DNA of 64,000 nt from Microvirga sp052114605 (GTDB lineage Bacteria > Pseudomonadota > Alphaproteobacteria > Rhizobiales > Beijerinckiaceae). The notes below the pieces were generated by a model. It worked only from the letters and a program-made list of their open reading frames with translations. It was not told where the DNA came from and searched no databases. Numbering within the stretch: position 1 is the first letter of the stretch; every line of letters begins with the position of its first letter. Of the stretch, positions 50,302 to 58,546 are shown piece after piece. The position numbers and the translations under genes are program-made. Location of the stretch: positions 83,999-147,998 of the forward strand of contig NZ_JBFRFB010000012.1 in assembly GCF_052114605.1 (NCBI RefSeq), written 5' to 3'.

Positions 50302-51609
50302 TTAGCGAACGGTGCGCTCGAACTGACGGAGGATCTGGTTGCTGCGGGCTACGCCGGTATCGAGAGCTTCCTTGGCGGACTTCTGGCCAGCGAGAGCAGC
50401 CTCGATCTCTTCCGAGACGACGTCGCGGATCTGGACCATGTTGCCGAAGCGCAGGCCGCGGGAGTTCTCGGTCGGCTCCTTGTTGGTGAGCTCGATCAGG
50501 GCCGTCTGGAGAGCGGGGTTCTTCTCATAGAAGCCCGACGCCTTGGTCTTCTCGTAGGCAGCCTTCGTGATCGGGAGGTAACCCGATTCCTGGTGCAGCT
50601 TGGCCTGGCGGTCCGTGTCGGACAGGAAGGTGAAGAACTTGGCAATGCCCTTGTACTCGTCAGCCTTCTTGCCACCCATGACCCACAGCGAAGCGCCGCC
50701 GATGATGGAGTTCTGCGGAGCGCCCGCCACATCCGGATAGTACGGCATCGGCGCGTTGGCCCAATCGAACTTCGCGTTGGCCTTCACGTTGCCGTAGAAG
50801 CCCGACGAGGTCAGGAAGATCGCGCATTCGCCGGAGGTGAAGCGGCCCTCAGACTTCGAATCACGGCCCGAATAGTCGTAGGTCTTGTCCTTCTGCAGAT
50901 CGACGAGGTTCTGCAGGTGCTTCACGTGGAAGGGAGAGTTGAACTTCATCTCCGTGTCGAAGCCGTCAAGGCCGTTCGCCTTGGTGGCCATCGGCACGTT
51001 GTGCCAGGCGGAGAGCTGCTCGACATTGGCCCAGGGAGCCCAGGCGTTCGAGAAGCCGCAGGTGTTGTGGCCGGCAGCCTTCAGCTTCTTGGCGGCGTCG
51101 AACACCTGGGGCCAGGTCTTCGGGATCTCGTTGACGCCAGCCTTCTTGAGCTCGTCCTTGTTGATCCACATGACCATCGAGGAGGAGTTGAAGGGGAACG
51201 AGAGCATCTCGCCCTTGGCGGTCGAGTAGTAGCCGGTGATGGCAGGCAGGTAAGCCTTGGGATCGAACTTCTCGCCGGCTTCCTTCATCATTTCAGCGAC
51301 AGGCTTCACGGCGCCCTTCGCGCCCATCATGGTCGCGGTGCCGACTTCGAAGACCTGCAGGATGTGGGGGGCGTTGCCCGCACGGAACGCAGCGATGCCG
51401 GCGTTCAGGGTATCGGCGTACTGGCCCTTATAGCTGACGACGATCTTGTAGTCTTTCTGCGAGTTGTTGAAGTCTTCGGCCAGCTTGTTCACGACGTCGT
51501 TATTGGCGCCCGTCATGGCGTGCCACCATTGGATCTCCGTCTGAGCAAAGGCGGAGGTGCTCGTCGCGAGGCCGAGGGCCAGGGCGCCGAGGATGGACTT
51601 CTTCATCAT
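50302..51609 (-). CDS. ugpB: sn-Glycerol-3-phosphate-binding periplasmic protein UgpB
   Basis: 435-residue binding protein: signal peptide to about residue 22 (TSAFAQ), then TEIQWWHAMTGANNDVVNKL, the UgpB-type N-terminus with the WWHAM ligand tryptophans, and the QVFEVGTATMM segment. It captures glycerol-3-phosphate or glycerophosphodiesters, a source of phosphate and carbon. ATG 51609 is chosen because GGGAGAG lies about eight bases upstream; the upstream ATG at 51624 overlaps that site. First gene of ugpBAEC. Confidence 0.94.
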   Translation of the reverse strand: MMKKSILGALALGLATSTSAFAQTEIQWWHAMTGANNDVVNKLAEDFNNSQKDYKIVVSYKGQYADTLNAGIAAFRAGNAPHILQVFEVGTATMMGAKGAVKPVAEMMKEAGEKFDPKAYLPAITGYYSTAKGEMLSFPFNSSSMVMWINKDELKKAGVNEIPKTWPQVFDAAKKLKAAGHNTCGFSNAWAPWANVEQLSAWHNVPMATKANGLDGFDTEMKFNSPFHVKHLQNLVDLQKDKTYDYSGRDSKSEGRFTSGECAIFLTSSGFYGNVKANAKFDWANAPMPYYPDVAGAPQNSIIGGASLWVMGGKKADEYKGIAKFFTFLSDTDRQAKLHQESGYLPITKAAYEKTKASGFYEKNPALQTALIELTNKEPTENSRGLRFGNMVQIRDVVSEEIEAALAGQKSAKEALDTGVARSNQILRQFERTVR

Positions 51610-51963
51610 ATTGGTCTCTCCCATATCATCCCGTCTGGGACGTTATTGTCGTTCATCATCCCTGCGCGAAAGCGGGATGACGTTTTAATGACACATCCAT
51701 GACAATCATAGCCGGCTTCAAAATGGAAGCCCCTTTCGTTGAAAAGACTTAACATCTGGGGATGAGAACGGGCTGAAGCGCCTATCCGTTGAGGGGGTAT
51801 CCCAGGGGAAGAAATATGCCCCCGGAACGCCATGGCCCTGTCCAGGCGGCCTGCTCAAGCCCGCGAGCGCCGTCAGGCTCTCATCAAAAGGCCGCCCGGA
51901 ACGGCGGCCTTTTGATGTTTCTGCAAGTCAACTTGACCCAAACGGCGTGCCAAGGCTTCGTTT
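51610..51963. other. Intergenic region upstream of ugpB
   Basis: This 354-bp gap holds the ugpB promoter region and two palindromes: a REP-like TCATCCC/GGGATGA pair at 51656-51680 and the terminator at 51882-51917. I looked for pho-box-like repeats, as ugp operons are often PhoB-regulated. The segment around 51680-51720 is AT-rich and contains TGACACATCCATGACAATCA, which has a TGACA half twice 11 bp apart and could be such a site; this is weak. Confidence 0.4.
51882..51917 (-). terminator. Terminator of the Lrp/FAD oxidase operon
   Basis: A perfect 15-bp stem: CATCAAAAGGCCGCC (51882-51896) with GGCGGCCTTTTGATG (51903-51917). On the minus strand the descending arm contains TTTT. It lies 47 bases after the oxidoreductase stop. 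Confidence 0.75.
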
Positions 51964-53172
51964 TCAAATCACATTTCGCTCGAGCAACGGGCGGTTTTCG
52001 AGCACGCGCTCATGGCCAAGCTCGGACAGGTCGAGCGTGCGATAGCCGCCATGCACGATGAGTTCGGACAACGCACGGCCCACGGCGGGCGCCTGCTGCA
52101 GGCCGTGGCCCGAGAAGCCGTTGCACAGGTAGAAATTCTTAAAGCCCACGGCCTTGCCGATGATCGCGTTGTGATCGAGCAGGCTCATGTCGTAGGGCCC
52201 CGACCATGCACGGCCGGGCTTGATGGCCTCGAAAGCGGGAACGCGGGTCGCCAGGTTCGGCCAGATGAATTCCTCGAAAAATGAGAAGTCGATATCCTGG
52301 CTGGCGGGATCATGATCGTGCCAATCGGGATCGAGATCGGCCTCGGGCGACGCGCCGCAGATGAAGTGGCCCTCGCCTTCCGGGCGCACATAGGCGCCTG
52401 ACGTGTCGATGAGGAGTGGGCAGTTTTCCACCGGCTCCTTGCACGAGAAGGTGAACACGTAGCGGCGCTTCGCCTGCACTGGAATGGCGAGGCCCGCCAT
52501 CTCCGCAATCGCCCGCCCGCCCGAGCCCGCGCAATTGACGAGCGCGCCGCAGGCGATGCGCGTTCCGTCCGTCAAGCGCACGGCCACGATGGCATCGCCG
52601 TCACGCTCGACTTCCGATACTTCGCCCTTCACGTATTCTGCGCCGAGCGAACGCGCTTTCTTGCGGAAGGCCTGAAGCAGGCCCCAGCCGTCAAACCAGC
52701 CCTCGCCCGACCGGCCCCAGGTGCCCGCCGCCAGATCCTCCACGTTGAGCCAGGGGAAGCGTGCCTTCAGCTCATCGGGTTTGAGAAAGAGAATATCCGC
52801 GCCTTCCGCCGCCTGGAGCGCCTGGTTCTCGCGCAGGATCTGCTCACCCGCTTCCGATGCGCAGTAAAGATAGCCACCCTCCTTCAGCCCGATCTCGGGC
52901 CGGTCGTCATCGACGGAAAGATGATCGGCGATGCTGCGCAGGAAGTGGATGCCGTGAAGCGAGACGCGGATGTTCACCGCGCTCGAATATTGCTGGCGGA
53001 TCGACGCCGCCGACAGGGCGGAGGCGGAAAGCTGATAGGTCGGGTCTTTCTCGATGACGACGACGCGGCCCTTGAAGCCGGAATCGGCCAGAAGTTGATA
53101 GGCCGTGGAGGAACCCATGACGGCACCGCCCACGATCACGACATCGGCAATTTGGGATTCTTGGAATGTCAT
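51964..53172 (-). CDS. FAD-dependent amine oxidoreductase (DAO family)
   Basis: 402-residue flavoprotein of the D-amino acid/sarcosine oxidase fold: FAD site VVIVGGAVMGSSTAYQL, Glu of the ribose loop in VVVIEKD, NCAGSGGRAIAEMAG in the middle and NGFSGHGLQQAPAVGRALSEL at the C-terminus. No signal peptide. The substrate should be a secondary or primary amino compound. Its coupling to an Lrp regulator and the divergent saccharopine and aminoadipate semialdehyde genes suggests a lysine-derived amine such as saccharopine or pipecolate; that is inference. Confidence 0.85.
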   Translation of the reverse strand: MTFQESQIADVVIVGGAVMGSSTAYQLLADSGFKGRVVVIEKDPTYQLSASALSAASIRQQYSSAVNIRVSLHGIHFLRSIADHLSVDDDRPEIGLKEGGYLYCASEAGEQILRENQALQAAEGADILFLKPDELKARFPWLNVEDLAAGTWGRSGEGWFDGWGLLQAFRKKARSLGAEYVKGEVSEVERDGDAIVAVRLTDGTRIACGALVNCAGSGGRAIAEMAGLAIPVQAKRRYVFTFSCKEPVENCPLLIDTSGAYVRPEGEGHFICGASPEADLDPDWHDHDPASQDIDFSFFEEFIWPNLATRVPAFEAIKPGRAWSGPYDMSLLDHNAIIGKAVGFKNFYLCNGFSGHGLQQAPAVGRALSELIVHGGYRTLDLSELGHERVLENRPLLERNVI

Positions 53173-53597
53173 CGTTCGAACTTCGTTGAAAGAATGATGG
53201 AGGACTGCGTGCGCTCCACTCCATCGAGCGCGCCGATCTTGTCAATGGCGGCATCGAGCGACGGAACGTCCTCCGCCTCTACCACCGCCAGAAGATCGAA
53301 GACACCGGCAACCGAATGCAGCGCGCGCATTTCCGGCATGCGCTGAAGCGCGGTGACCACGCCCGCCGAAGCCTTGGGCGCGACGACGATGGTCACATGC
53401 GCGCGCACCATGCGGCTCGTGACATCCTCCGCGAGGCGTAAAGTGTAACCCGCGATGACGCCGCGCCGCTCCAGGCTCTCCACCCGGGCCTGCACCGTGG
53501 TGCGCGAGAGGCCGAGCCTGCGGGCAGCCTCCGCATGGCCGATGCGGGCGTTCTCCCTTAAGATGGCGATCAAGGCGCGGTCGGTGGTGTCCAGCAT
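53169..53597 (-). CDS. Lrp/AsnC-family transcriptional regulator
   Basis: 142-residue regulator with an N-terminal helix-turn-helix (ARIGHAEAARRLGLSRTTVQARVESLERRGVI) and the RAM amino-acid-binding domain (VAGVFDLLAVVEAEDVPSLD). Lrp relatives bind amino acids and control the neighbouring catabolic genes. It overlaps the oxidoreductase by four bases and is divergent from the saccharopine dehydrogenase-like gene, so lysine or a product is a likely effector. Confidence 0.93.
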   Translation of the reverse strand: MLDTTDRALIAILRENARIGHAEAARRLGLSRTTVQARVESLERRGVIAGYTLRLAEDVTSRMVRAHVTIVVAPKASAGVVTALQRMPEMRALHSVAGVFDLLAVVEAEDVPSLDAAIDKIGALDGVERTQSSIILSTKFER

Positions 53598-53611
53598 CGT
53601 TATGACCAGTC

Positions 53612-53632
53612 TTTACGGCAATTCGCCGAAAA
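53612..53632. promoter_or_regulatory. Candidate Lrp operator in divergent promoter
   Basis: TTTACGGC (53612-53619), AATTC, GCCGAAAA (53625-53632) form a near-perfect palindrome of 21 bp, 15 bp upstream of the lrp start codon and about 80 bp from the divergent gene. Position and symmetry suit autoregulation plus control of both directions. Confidence 0.4.
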
Positions 53633-53711
53633 CTACCCGTCTTTCCGTCAGGATGTCTATGGCGATTTGCATGGCTTTGCCGTTTTCTGGAGGCACCACA
53701 GGGAGAAACCA

Positions 53712-54845
53712 ATGCACTCGATCCTCGTCATCGGCGCCGGCAAAATCGGCTCCACCATCGCCGACATGCTCCAGGAGACCGGCGACTACACCGTCACCGT
53801 CGCCGACGGCTCAACCGAGGCGTTGCAAGCCGTGGCCAAGGGCGGCATCAAGACGGTCCAGCTCGATTTCGGTGATGCCGTCGCCCTGCAGAATGCCCTG
53901 AAGGGCCATTACGCCGTGCTCAGCGCTGCGCCCTATCACCTGACCGGCCACGTGGCCCAGGCGGCGCGCCTCGCCGACGTGAATTATTTCGACTTGACCG
54001 AGGACGTCGCCACCACGCGTATGGTCAAGGAGTTGGCGGACGGCGCCTCGACCGCCTTCATTCCGCAATGCGGCCTCGCCCCCGGCTTCATCTCCATCGT
54101 GGCGCATGACATCGCCAGCCATTTCGACAAGCTCGACACGGTGCGCCTGCGCGTCGGCGCGCTGCCGCAATATCCGTCGAACGCGCTCTCCTACAACCTC
54201 ACCTGGAGCACGGACGGCGTCATTAACGAGTATATCGAGCGCTGCGAGGCCGTCGTCGACGGCAAGCTTCGCGAAGTGCCGGCCATGGAAGAGCTCGAGG
54301 AATTTTCCCTCGACGGCACCCGCTATGAGGCCTTCAACACCTCTGGCGGCCTCGGCACGCTCTGCGAAACGCTCGACGGCAAGGTGCGCAACCTCAACTA
54401 CAAAACCATCCGCTTCCCCGGTCACTGCGCCCTGATGCGCGTGCTTCTCAACGACCTCGGCTTACGCAACCGCCGCGAGGTTCTGAAGGACATCCTGGAG
54501 AATGCCGTTCCGGCCACCATGCAGGACATGGTCATCGTGTTCGTAACGGTCACCGGCGAGCGCGGCGGTCGCTACGTGCAGGAAACCTATGCCCGTTCCA
54601 TCTACGGCCAGAAGGTCGCCGGCACCCAGCGCACCGCGATCCAGGTGACGACGGCTGCCGGCATCTGCGCCATGCTCGACCTGCTCGTCGCGGGCCAGCT
54701 GCCGAAACAGGGCTTCGTGCGCCAGGAGGAGATCAGCCTCGACACCTTCCTCGCCAACCGCTTCGGGCGCGTCTATGCGGGGGAGCGCCTCGACGAAGGC
54801 CACGAGCCGGCGGTCAAGAACATCCGGCTTGATGCCGTTGCATGA
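53712..54845 (+). CDS. Saccharopine dehydrogenase family protein
   Basis: 377-residue protein with an N-terminal NAD(P) fold (ILVIGAGKIGSTIADML) and the saccharopine dehydrogenase C-terminal domain (PQCGLAPGFISIVAHD; FNTSGGLGTLCETLDGKV; TIRFPGHCALMRVLLNDLGL). It would oxidise saccharopine to glutamate and aminoadipate semialdehyde, the substrate of the ALDH7 enzyme encoded next. There is no lysine-ketoglutarate reductase domain. Carboxynorspermidine and related dehydrogenases are homologous alternatives, disfavoured by context. ATG 53712 begins the Rossmann fold exactly. Confidence 0.85.
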   Translation: MHSILVIGAGKIGSTIADMLQETGDYTVTVADGSTEALQAVAKGGIKTVQLDFGDAVALQNALKGHYAVLSAAPYHLTGHVAQAARLADVNYFDLTEDVATTRMVKELADGASTAFIPQCGLAPGFISIVAHDIASHFDKLDTVRLRVGALPQYPSNALSYNLTWSTDGVINEYIERCEAVVDGKLREVPAMEELEEFSLDGTRYEAFNTSGGLGTLCETLDGKVRNLNYKTIRFPGHCALMRVLLNDLGLRNRREVLKDILENAVPATMQDMVIVFVTVTGERGGRYVQETYARSIYGQKVAGTQRTAIQVTTAAGICAMLDLLVAGQLPKQGFVRQEEISLDTFLANRFGRVYAGERLDEGHEPAVKNIRLDAVA

Positions 54846-54855
54846 TGATTGGGAA

Positions 54856-54886
54856 CAGGCTCACCTTGCGCATCAAGGGGAGCCTG
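54856..54886 (+). terminator. Hairpin after saccharopine dehydrogenase-like gene
   Basis: CAGGCTC (54856-54862) pairs with GAGCCTG (54880-54886), enclosing an inner CCTTG/CAAGG stem. A short pyrimidine tract follows rather than a clean T run, so termination is likely partial. Confidence 0.45.
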
Positions 54887-54987
54887 CCCAGCTTCTTTCC
54901 AATTCGGCATGATCCTATTCGGGAAAAGAAGTTCCCACATTTTGCGATCATGCTTTAAGACGGTGCCTTGAGAAGACCGCCGTCCGT

Positions 54988-55033
54988 TTCGTTTCAAAAA
55001 CCAAACGAAGGTGGTGGGCTCGAATACGAGCCC
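54988..55033 (+). other. Paired hairpins in the leader of the ALDH7 gene
   Basis: TTCGTTT/AAACGAA (54988-54994 with 55003-55009) and GGGCTCG/CGAGCCC (55016-55022 with 55027-55033) lie in tandem just before the ribosome binding region GGGAG (55049-55053). They could form a structured 5' leader; no riboswitch class is recognised. Confidence 0.35.
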
Positions 55034-55059
55034 GAACCCCGTTTCCATGGGAGATCACA

Positions 55060-56622
55060 ATGTCCGCCCGCGACCAAGCCGCCCTGAAATCTGTCTCCGC
55101 CAACCCCGCAGGCGTCGCGGAGGAAGCCCGCGCCATCCTCGCCCGCCTCGGCGTGCCGGACAGCGCCTTTGCCGCCACGGGCCGCCCCGCCACTTCCCCG
55201 ATCACCGGCGAGGTGATTGCCAACGTCCGTGAGACGACGCCGGACGAGGCCAAGGCGGCCATCGGCCGGGCCGACGCCGCCTTCAAGGCCTGGCGCAAGA
55301 TCCCCGCTCCGAAGCGCGGCGAATTCATCCGCCTTCTCGGTGAAGAGCTGCGCGTGGCCAAGGACGATCTCGGCCGCCTCGTGACGCTGGAGGCCGGTAA
55401 GATTGTTTCCGAGGGCCTCGGCGAGGTTCAGGAGATGATCGACATCTGCGATTTCGCGGTCGGTCTCTCCCGCCAGCTCTACGGCCTCACCATCACCACC
55501 GAGCGCGCCGATCACCGCATGATGGAAACCTGGCATCCGCTGGGCGTCTGCGGCGTGATCTCCGCCTTCAACTTCCCCGTGGCCGTGTGGTCGTGGAATG
55601 CGGCGCTCGCGCTCATCTGCGGCGACAGCGTCGTGTGGAAGCCCTCCGAGAAGAGCTTGCTGACGGCGCTCGCCACCCATGCCATCGCCCAACGCGCGGC
55701 CAATCGCTTCGGCGGCGTGCCGGATGGCTTGATGGAGCTGCTCCTCGGTGGCCGCGAGATCGGCGAGATCCTCGTGGACGATCACCGCGTGCCGGTTCTC
55801 TCCGCCACCGGCTCCACCGCCATGGGCCGTCAGGTCGGCCCGAAGCTCGCTTCGCGCTTCGCCCGTGCGATCCTCGAACTCGGCGGCAACAACGCCGCCA
55901 TCGTCGCGCCTTCCGCCGATCTCGATCTGGCGCTTCGCGGCATCGCGTTCTCGGCCATGGGAACGGCAGGACAGCGCTGCACCACGCTTCGCCGTCTCTT
56001 CGTGCATGACAGCGTCTACGACCAGCTCGTTCCGCGCCTCGCGAAGGTTTATTCCAGCGTGAAGATCGGCGACCCGCGTAGCGAAGGCACCCTCGTCGGC
56101 CCACTGATCGACAAGGCTGCGTTCGACGGCATGGAGCGCGCGCTCGACGAGGCCCGCGCCGCTGGCGGCAAGGTGCATGGCGGCGGCCGCTTCTCCGATG
56201 TGGAAGCGGAAGGCTTCTATGCCCGTCCCGCTCTCGTTGAAATGCCGAAGCAGACCGGCCCCGTGACGCGCGAGACCTTCGCGCCGATCCTCTACGTAAT
56301 GCGCTATTCGGATTTCGATGAGGCGATCGAGTTGCACAATGCAGTCGGCGCAGGTCTCTCCTCCTCGATCTTCACGCTCAACGTGCGCGAGGCCGAAGCC
56401 TTCATCTCGGCGACGGGTTCGGATTGCGGCATCGCCAACGTCAATATCGGCCCCTCGGGCGCCGAGATCGGCGGCGCGTTCGGCGGCGAGAAGGAAACCG
56501 GCGGCGGGCGCGAATCCGGCTCCGATGCCTGGAAGGCGTACATGCGCCGCGCCACCAACACGGTCAATTACGGCAACACGCTTCCGCTCGCACAGGGCGT
56601 GAAGTTCGACGTGGACGCCTGA
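55060..56622 (+). CDS. L-aminoadipate-semialdehyde dehydrogenase (ALDH7 family)
   Basis: 520-residue aldehyde dehydrogenase. The catalytic segment GQRCTTLRRLF, the ELGGNNAAIV loop with the general-base Glu, and the C-terminal FGGEKETGGGRESGSDAWKAYMRR are characteristic of antiquitin-type ALDH7 enzymes. These oxidise 2-aminoadipate 6-semialdehyde (in equilibrium with piperideine-6-carboxylate) to 2-aminoadipate in lysine catabolism. The saccharopine dehydrogenase-like gene upstream supplies that semialdehyde. ATG 55060 follows GGGAG. Confidence 0.9.
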   Translation: MSARDQAALKSVSANPAGVAEEARAILARLGVPDSAFAATGRPATSPITGEVIANVRETTPDEAKAAIGRADAAFKAWRKIPAPKRGEFIRLLGEELRVAKDDLGRLVTLEAGKIVSEGLGEVQEMIDICDFAVGLSRQLYGLTITTERADHRMMETWHPLGVCGVISAFNFPVAVWSWNAALALICGDSVVWKPSEKSLLTALATHAIAQRAANRFGGVPDGLMELLLGGREIGEILVDDHRVPVLSATGSTAMGRQVGPKLASRFARAILELGGNNAAIVAPSADLDLALRGIAFSAMGTAGQRCTTLRRLFVHDSVYDQLVPRLAKVYSSVKIGDPRSEGTLVGPLIDKAAFDGMERALDEARAAGGKVHGGGRFSDVEAEGFYARPALVEMPKQTGPVTRETFAPILYVMRYSDFDEAIELHNAVGAGLSSSIFTLNVREAEAFISATGSDCGIANVNIGPSGAEIGGAFGGEKETGGGRESGSDAWKAYMRRATNTVNYGNTLPLAQGVKFDVDA

Positions 56623-56653
56623 TCGTTCTAACGACATCCAACGGAGGGCGTCA

Positions 56654-56701
56654 GAGCATCGTGCGGAAAAGTGGATCCGGTTTTCCGCAAGAACGATGCT
56701 C
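56654..56701. repeat. REP-like palindrome, first of a pair
   Basis: GAGCATCGT (56654-56662) pairs with ACGATGCTC (56693-56701) and an inner GCGGAAAA pairs with TTTTCCGC, around GTGGATCCGG. A related core is at 42293. Confidence 0.65.
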
Positions 56702-56712
56702 TCATCAAAAAG

Positions 56713-56759
56713 AAAGCATCGGACCCAAAAGTGCATTCCACTTTTGGGTCCGATGCTTT
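56713..56759. repeat. REP-like perfect 21-bp palindrome, second of a pair
   Basis: 56713-56733 (AAAGCATCGGACCCAAAAG then TG) is exactly complementary to 56739-56759, with loop CATTC. It begins 12 bp after the first palindrome and ends 44 bp before the ThDP enzyme gene. Both share the GCATCG motif, so the two form a paired element. Confidence 0.7.
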
Positions 56760-56803
56760 AGCCCTCCGTTTTCATATCAGCATCATTACATCGCGAGCCT
56801 ACC

Positions 56804-58483
56804 ATGACAGCGACCTCCCGCACCGGCGGCCAGATTCTTGTCGATCAGCTTACCCTGCACGGGGTCGATCACATCTTCTGCGTACCGGGCGAGAGTTATC
56901 TCGCGGCACTCGATGCGCTGCATGATGCGAAGATCAACGTCACCATCTGCCGCCAGGAAGGCGGCGCCGCGATGATGGCGGAAGCCTACGGCAAGCTCAC
57001 GGGCCGTCCCGGCATCTGCTTTGTCACCCGTGGCCCGGGTGCGACCAATGCCTCGCCCGGCATCCACATCGCGAAGCAGGACTCGACGCCGATGATCCTG
57101 TTCGTCGGCCAGATCGAGCGCGGCATGCGCGAGCGCGAGGCGTTTCAGGAACTCGATTACCGCGCCGCTTTCGGCCCGCTCGCCAAATGGGCGACGGAAG
57201 TGGACGATCCGGCGCGTTTCCCCGAGATCATCTCCCGCGCTTTCCACGTCGCCACATCGGGGCGCCCCGGCCCCGTCGTGATCGCGCTGCCGGAAGACGT
57301 GCTAACGGACATGGCGGCGGTCGCCGACGCTCCGCGATACGAAGTCATCGAGACGCATCCCGGCCTCACGCAGATGGCCGAGTTGCAGAAGCTCTTGCAC
57401 GGCGCGAAAAAGCCCGTGGCGCTGCTTGGCGGAAGCCGCTGGTCGGAAGTGGCGGTGCAGCGATTCGTGCGCTTCGCCGAGCGTTTCGAACTGCCCGTCG
57501 CCTGCACTTTCCGCCGCCAGATGCTCTTTCCCGCCGATCACGCGTCTTACATCGGCGATCTCGGCCTCGGCGTGAACCCGAAGCTGCTGGCGCGCATCAA
57601 GGAAGCGGATCTCATCCTGCTCGTCGGCGGGCGTCTCTCCGAGATCCCGAGCCAGGGCTATACGCTCCTCGATATTCCGGCACCCCAGCAGAAGCTCGTG
57701 CATATCCATCCGGATTCGAGCGAGCTTGGCCGCATCTATTCTCCACATCTCGCCATCAACGCATCGCCCGTCGCCTTCACGGCGGCGCTGGAAGGCGTGC
57801 ATCCTCCGGCATCGCTGCCGTGGAGCGAGAGCACGAAGACGGCGCATTCGGATTATCTGGTCTGGAGCAACCCGGCTCAGGTCCGAGTTCCCGGCAATTT
57901 GCAGATGGGCGAGGTTATGGCACACCTGCGCGAGGTGATGCCCTCCGACACGATCTACTGCAACGGCGCGGGCAACTTCGCCACCTGGGTCCACCGCTTC
58001 TGGCCCTTCAAGCATTTCGGCACGCAGCTTGCACCCACCTCCGGCTCCATGGGCTATGGCGTTCCCGCGGCCGTGGGCGCGAAGCGCGTGCAGCCTGAGA
58101 GCACTGTGGTGGTGTTCGCGGGCGACGGCGACTTCCTCATGAACGGGCAGGAATTCGCGACCGCCGTGCAATACGATCTGGCCGTTATCGTGGTGCTGCT
58201 CGATAACGGCATGTACGGCACGATCCGCATGCACCAGGAGCGCGAATATCCCGGTCGCGTTTCGGCCACGGAACTGAAGAACCCGGATTTCGCCGCTTAT
58301 GCAAAAGCCTTCGGCGGCCATGGCGAGCGCGTGGAACGCACGGAAGATTTCGCGCCTGCGTTGGAGCGCGCATTGGCCTCCGGCAAGCCCGCGATCCTGC
58401 ACTGCCTGTTGGATCCTGAGGCGATCACGCCTTCGATGTCGCTGAGCCAGATCCGCGAGAAGGCGTTCGAAAACAAGAAGTGA
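56804..58483 (+). CDS. Thiamine diphosphate enzyme, acetolactate synthase-like
   Basis: 559-residue three-domain ThDP enzyme: N-terminal Pyr domain with the catalytic Glu in CRQEGGAAMMAEAYG, a middle domain and a C-terminal PP domain with the ThDP motif GDGDFLMNGQEFATAVQYDLAVIVVLLDNG in the usual order (GDG, then N about 27 residues later). The GPGATNASPGIHIAKQDSTPMI segment is like that of ilvB relatives, but there is no small subunit gene, so a catabolic carboligase or decarboxylase is more likely than biosynthetic acetolactate synthase. Placement after the lysine genes hints at a 2-oxo acid of that pathway; not established. Confidence 0.85.
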   Translation: MTATSRTGGQILVDQLTLHGVDHIFCVPGESYLAALDALHDAKINVTICRQEGGAAMMAEAYGKLTGRPGICFVTRGPGATNASPGIHIAKQDSTPMILFVGQIERGMREREAFQELDYRAAFGPLAKWATEVDDPARFPEIISRAFHVATSGRPGPVVIALPEDVLTDMAAVADAPRYEVIETHPGLTQMAELQKLLHGAKKPVALLGGSRWSEVAVQRFVRFAERFELPVACTFRRQMLFPADHASYIGDLGLGVNPKLLARIKEADLILLVGGRLSEIPSQGYTLLDIPAPQQKLVHIHPDSSELGRIYSPHLAINASPVAFTAALEGVHPPASLPWSESTKTAHSDYLVWSNPAQVRVPGNLQMGEVMAHLREVMPSDTIYCNGAGNFATWVHRFWPFKHFGTQLAPTSGSMGYGVPAAVGAKRVQPESTVVVFAGDGDFLMNGQEFATAVQYDLAVIVVLLDNGMYGTIRMHQEREYPGRVSATELKNPDFAAYAKAFGGHGERVERTEDFAPALERALASGKPAILHCLLDPEAITPSMSLSQIREKAFENKK

Positions 58484-58499
58484 CGGCGCGCTGACACAA

Positions 58500-58537
58500 A
58501 TGTCATCCCGGACGGCGCAGCCGATCCGGGATGACAT
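58500..58537. terminator. Bidirectional terminator between convergent genes
   Basis: ATGTCATCCCGGA (58500-58512) and TCCGGGATGACAT (58525-58537) form 13 bp, with the inner CGGC/GCCG capable of pairing in the loop. It lies between the ThDP enzyme and transaldolase stops. Same group as 26813 and 50248. Confidence 0.7.
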
Positions 58538-58546
58538 GTCTTTAAT

